This document shows positions 59,696-64,000 of a stretch of DNA of 64,000 bases, in pieces. The number at the start of each line of letters is the position of its first letter. Within the stretch, counting starts at the first letter, position 1. Position numbers and translations under genes: made by a program. The DNA comes from Pseudoduganella violacea (GTDB taxonomy: Bacteria; Pseudomonadota; Gammaproteobacteria; Burkholderiales; Burkholderiaceae_D). The notes beneath the pieces are model-generated. The model was not told the origin of the DNA. It saw only the letters and a program-made list of their open reading frames with translations, and searched no databases. The stretch covers positions 186,001 to 250,000 of the forward strand of contig NZ_JACHXD010000005.1 in assembly GCF_014191875.1 (NCBI RefSeq), in the 5' to 3' direction.

Positions 59696-60631
59696 ATGCT
59701 AAAACAACGTACTATCAAAGAGTTAATCCGCACCACAGGCGTCGGCCTGCACTCCGGCACCAAGGTGGTGCTGACCCTGCATCCGGCCGCGCCGGACACG
59801 GGCATCATCTTCCGCCGCGTCGATCTCGACCCGGTGGTGGAGTTCCCCTCGAACGCCATGGCGGTGGGCGATACCCGCATGGCCTCGGTGCTGATCCAGG
59901 ATGGCGCCCGCGTCTCCACGGTCGAGCACCTGATGTCGGCCTGTGCCGGTCTCGGCATCGACAATCTGTATATCGACGTGAGCGCGGAAGAAATTCCCAT
60001 CATGGACGGTTCGGCCTCCTCCTTTGTGTACCTGCTGCAGCAAGCCGGCCTGGAAGAGCAGGACGCGCCCAAGAAATTCATCCGCGTGCTGAAAGCGGTC
60101 GAGGTGCGCGATGGCAAAGGCGCCAATGAAAAATGGGCGCGTCTGGTGCCGCACGATGGTTTCAAGCTTGACTTCTTCATCGAATTCAACCACCCGGCGG
60201 TGGACGGCACGGCCCAGCGCGCCAATGTCGACTTCGGCGACGTCTCCTATATCCAGGCTGTGGCGCGCGCGCGCACCTTCGGCTTCATGCAGGATGTGGA
60301 AATGCTGCGCGGCATCGGCCTGGCGCGCGGCGGTTCGCTGGAAAACGCCATCGTCATGGACGAATACCGCATCCTCAACTCCGACGGCCTGCGCTACGAC
60401 GACGAATTCGTACGCCACAAGATCCTGGACGCCATTGGCGACCTGTACCTGGTCGGCCATCCCCTGATCGCCGCGTACGAAGCGCACAAATCCGGTCACG
60501 CCCTGAACAATCTGCTGTTGCGCGAACTGCTGGCCCATCCCGACGCGTATGAAATCGTCAGCTACGACGACATCAGCAAAGCACCCCCATCCTACGCCCG
60601 CCAACTCGCCCAAGAGTGGTCCTACAACTAA
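59696..60631 (+). CDS. lpxC: UDP-3-O-acyl-N-acetylglucosamine deacetylase
   Basis: Zinc enzyme of 311 aa catalysing the committed step of lipid A synthesis. Opening [18 protein letters not shown], zinc His in [17 protein letters not shown] (near residue 80), [11 protein letters not shown] near 107, [20 protein letters not shown] near 195, and the second zinc site [14 protein letters not shown] (near 241) with the late catalytic HKSGHALNN near 267. Usual length. In many Gram-negatives it directly follows ftsZ; here about 5 kb of other genes intervene. It converges with dciA, with repeat copy D between. Confidence 0.97.
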   Translation: MLKQRTIKELIRTTGVGLHSGTKVVLTLHPAAPDTGIIFRRVDLDPVVEFPSNAMAVGDTRMASVLIQDGARVSTVEHLMSACAGLGIDNLYIDVSAEEIPIMDGSASSFVYLLQQAGLEEQDAPKKFIRVLKAVEVRDGKGANEKWARLVPHDGFKLDFFIEFNHPAVDGTAQRANVDFGDVSYIQAVARARTFGFMQDVEMLRGIGLARGGSLENAIVMDEYRILNSDGLRYDDEFVRHKILDAIGDLYLVGHPLIAAYEAHKSGHALNNLLLRELLAHPDAYEIVSYDDISKAPPSYARQLAQEWSYN

Positions 60632-60650
60632 GCCTGCAGCCCGACCAGCT

Positions 60651-60777
60651 TTGATCCAGCGCAAACAATGTCCACCCTGGTGTCAGGCACCACGGTCGGA
60701 CATTTGCTGATCTAAATCAAACAATGTCCGACTCCGGTGCCTGACACCAGGGTGGGACATTGTTTGATTTGGCGCAA
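60651..60777. repeat. Tripartite dyad-hairpin repeat, copy D
   Basis: Dyads at 60651-60664, 60707-60720 and 60764-60777 (spacing 56 and 57 bp), with two AATGTCC/GGACATT hairpins between them and the same inverted cores as the other copies. It fills the gap between convergent lpxC and dciA and ends 10 bp from the dciA stop. Confidence 0.9.
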
Positions 60778-60787
60778 ACGCGGGCGC

Positions 60788-61261
60788 TTAAGCGGGGCGG
60801 CGGCGCGCGACCATGGCGCGCAGGGCGGCGATCAGGGGGCGGTTTTGCGCGGTCTCTTCCAATTCCTTGCTGAGCTGGTCGAAGGAGTTGACGGCGCTGT
60901 CGGGCAAGGCGAACTGGCGCCGCTCGACGGGCAGGGGCTGGGCCGACTTCATCATCTGCACGCGCAGACGGATGTTGTTGATTTGCCACCCTTTTTGTTG
61001 CAATGCCTCTTGTAGCTTTGGCAATTGTTGCTTAAGCTTGGCGGCAACCGCGGCATTTGGCACCGAGAGCAGCAATTGACCGTCTTCGCAGGCCAGGATT
61101 TCGCTGAGCTTGAAGGCGGCCGGCAGGGCGGCGGCGCAGTCGGCTTGCAGGGCACCCATGCGTTCGGCGGCCGGCAACAGGGCGGCCAGGCGGTCGTGGC
61201 GGCGCAGGAAATCGGTGGCGTCGGCCGGACGGCGCGAGCGGTTGAAGGTGTCGAATCGCAT
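60788..61261 (-). CDS. dciA: DciA family protein (DUF721), replicative helicase loader
   Basis: A 157-aa protein of the DUF721 family; members such as DciA load the DnaB helicase in bacteria lacking DnaC. The DUF721 core is in the middle (CAAALPAAFKLSEILACEDG, QLLLSVPNAAVAAKLKQQLP, LQEALQQKGWQINNIRLRVQ). Both tails are basic. The gene lies between lpxC and secA, the conserved place for this family in Betaproteobacteria. It diverges from secA over a 228-bp gap. Function is by family, not by context. Confidence 0.85.
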   Translation of the reverse strand: MRFDTFNRSRRPADATDFLRRHDRLAALLPAAERMGALQADCAAALPAAFKLSEILACEDGQLLLSVPNAAVAAKLKQQLPKLQEALQQKGWQINNIRLRVQMMKSAQPLPVERRQFALPDSAVNSFDQLSKELEETAQNRPLIAALRAMVARRRPA

Positions 61262-61489
61262 GCGCCTACCTTACCATAGCCGGCTCATCCATGCTGAGCG
61301 GACGGGCTTGCCGGGGCAATTTATTCCCTGTTGCCTATTGTGTTATAGGGCCGGGAACCCAACCTTGCCGGGAACGCATGATAGAATCACCGTCTTTTGC
61401 CATAGGCGGACTCGGTGCGGTAGGGCCGCCCACTGGGGCGAGGTCGCGAAGCGAGCTTTTTTTAACGGCGTTTATACAAGAATTCAAGC
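61262..61489 (+). other. secA leader with stacked hairpins
   Basis: The 228-bp dciA-secA gap. CGCCC-ACTG-GGGCG (about 61428-61441) is followed at once by TCGC-GAA-GCGA (61444-61454) and a C-T7 run (61456-61463), about 27 nt before secA. This looks like a weak attenuator. No secM-like gene with an arrest peptide is evident. -10-like TAGAAT (61382-61387) could mark the promoter. Confidence 0.4.

Positions 61490-64000
<2,511 letters not shown>

Overview
The window reads as a chromosomal segment of a high-GC betaproteobacterium in the order Burkholderiales. It most resembles Oxalobacteraceae (Massilia, Duganella or Janthinobacterium type). The evidence is the Burkholderiales-type trimeric porin, a complete division and cell wall (dcw) cluster, dciA lying between lpxC and secA, a CIRCE element over the rpoH promoter, and many siderophore and ECF sigma genes. 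The genus is inferred from gene content only.

Layout. 1-4.6 kb: a drug-efflux type ABC system (permease, double ATPase, membrane fusion protein) with a divergent CecR-like TetR regulator. 4.6-8.7 kb: a NhaR-like regulator and a compact ter module (DUF475 TerC-like membrane protein, TerD, AIM24-like protein, second TerD family protein), closed by a clear terminator. 8.9-11.0 kb: a LysR regulator divergent from an SDR dehydrogenase and a VOC protein. 11.0-18.5 kb: a ferric-siderophore operon on the minus strand (FecI-like sigma, FecR, TonB receptor with STN domain, esterase, DUF3325, DUF3649, PepSY protein) behind a strong Fur box. 18.5-22.1 kb: a LepB paralogue, an ArsR regulator, a P450 plus ABM pair, and a lipoprotein. 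22.2-27.2 kb: rpoH, ftsX, ftsE, ftsY and a MerR/B12-fold regulator. 28-37 kb: porin, a secreted protein, a ThDP enzyme, the RNase P RNA, glpK, a PAS-AraC regulator and an M9 collagenase.

37.5-54.7 kb is the dcw cluster: mraZ-rsmH-ftsL-ftsI-murE-murF-mraY-murD-ftsW-murG-murC-ddl-ftsQ-ftsA-ftsZ. Most neighbours overlap by 1-4 nt or nearly touch, so it is one long transcription unit. A ten-base-periodic MraZ-type array sits at its promoter. 54.8-59.7 kb is an accessory stretch that separates ftsZ from lpxC: peroxiredoxin, a lipoprotein overlapping a metzincin protease, a SET-domain protein, a decayed toxin gene and an EamA transporter. lpxC, dciA and the first 837 codons of secA end the window.

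The most unusual non-coding structure is a four-copy intergenic repeat of 126-128 bp (8745, 16757, 21520, 60651). Each copy consists of three TTGAT-N4-ATCAA-like dyads at a fixed 56-57 bp pitch, alternating with two hairpins that are inverted copies of each other. Each copy ends 5-12 bp beyond the stop codon of a minus-strand gene. Other points of interest are a P450 lacking the ExxR motif, a MerR/B12-fold regulator that lost its axial histidine, a codon-usage patch inside rsmH, and a frameshifted RelE/ParE-like toxin remnant. No tRNA, CRISPR array, prophage or insertion sequence was recognised.
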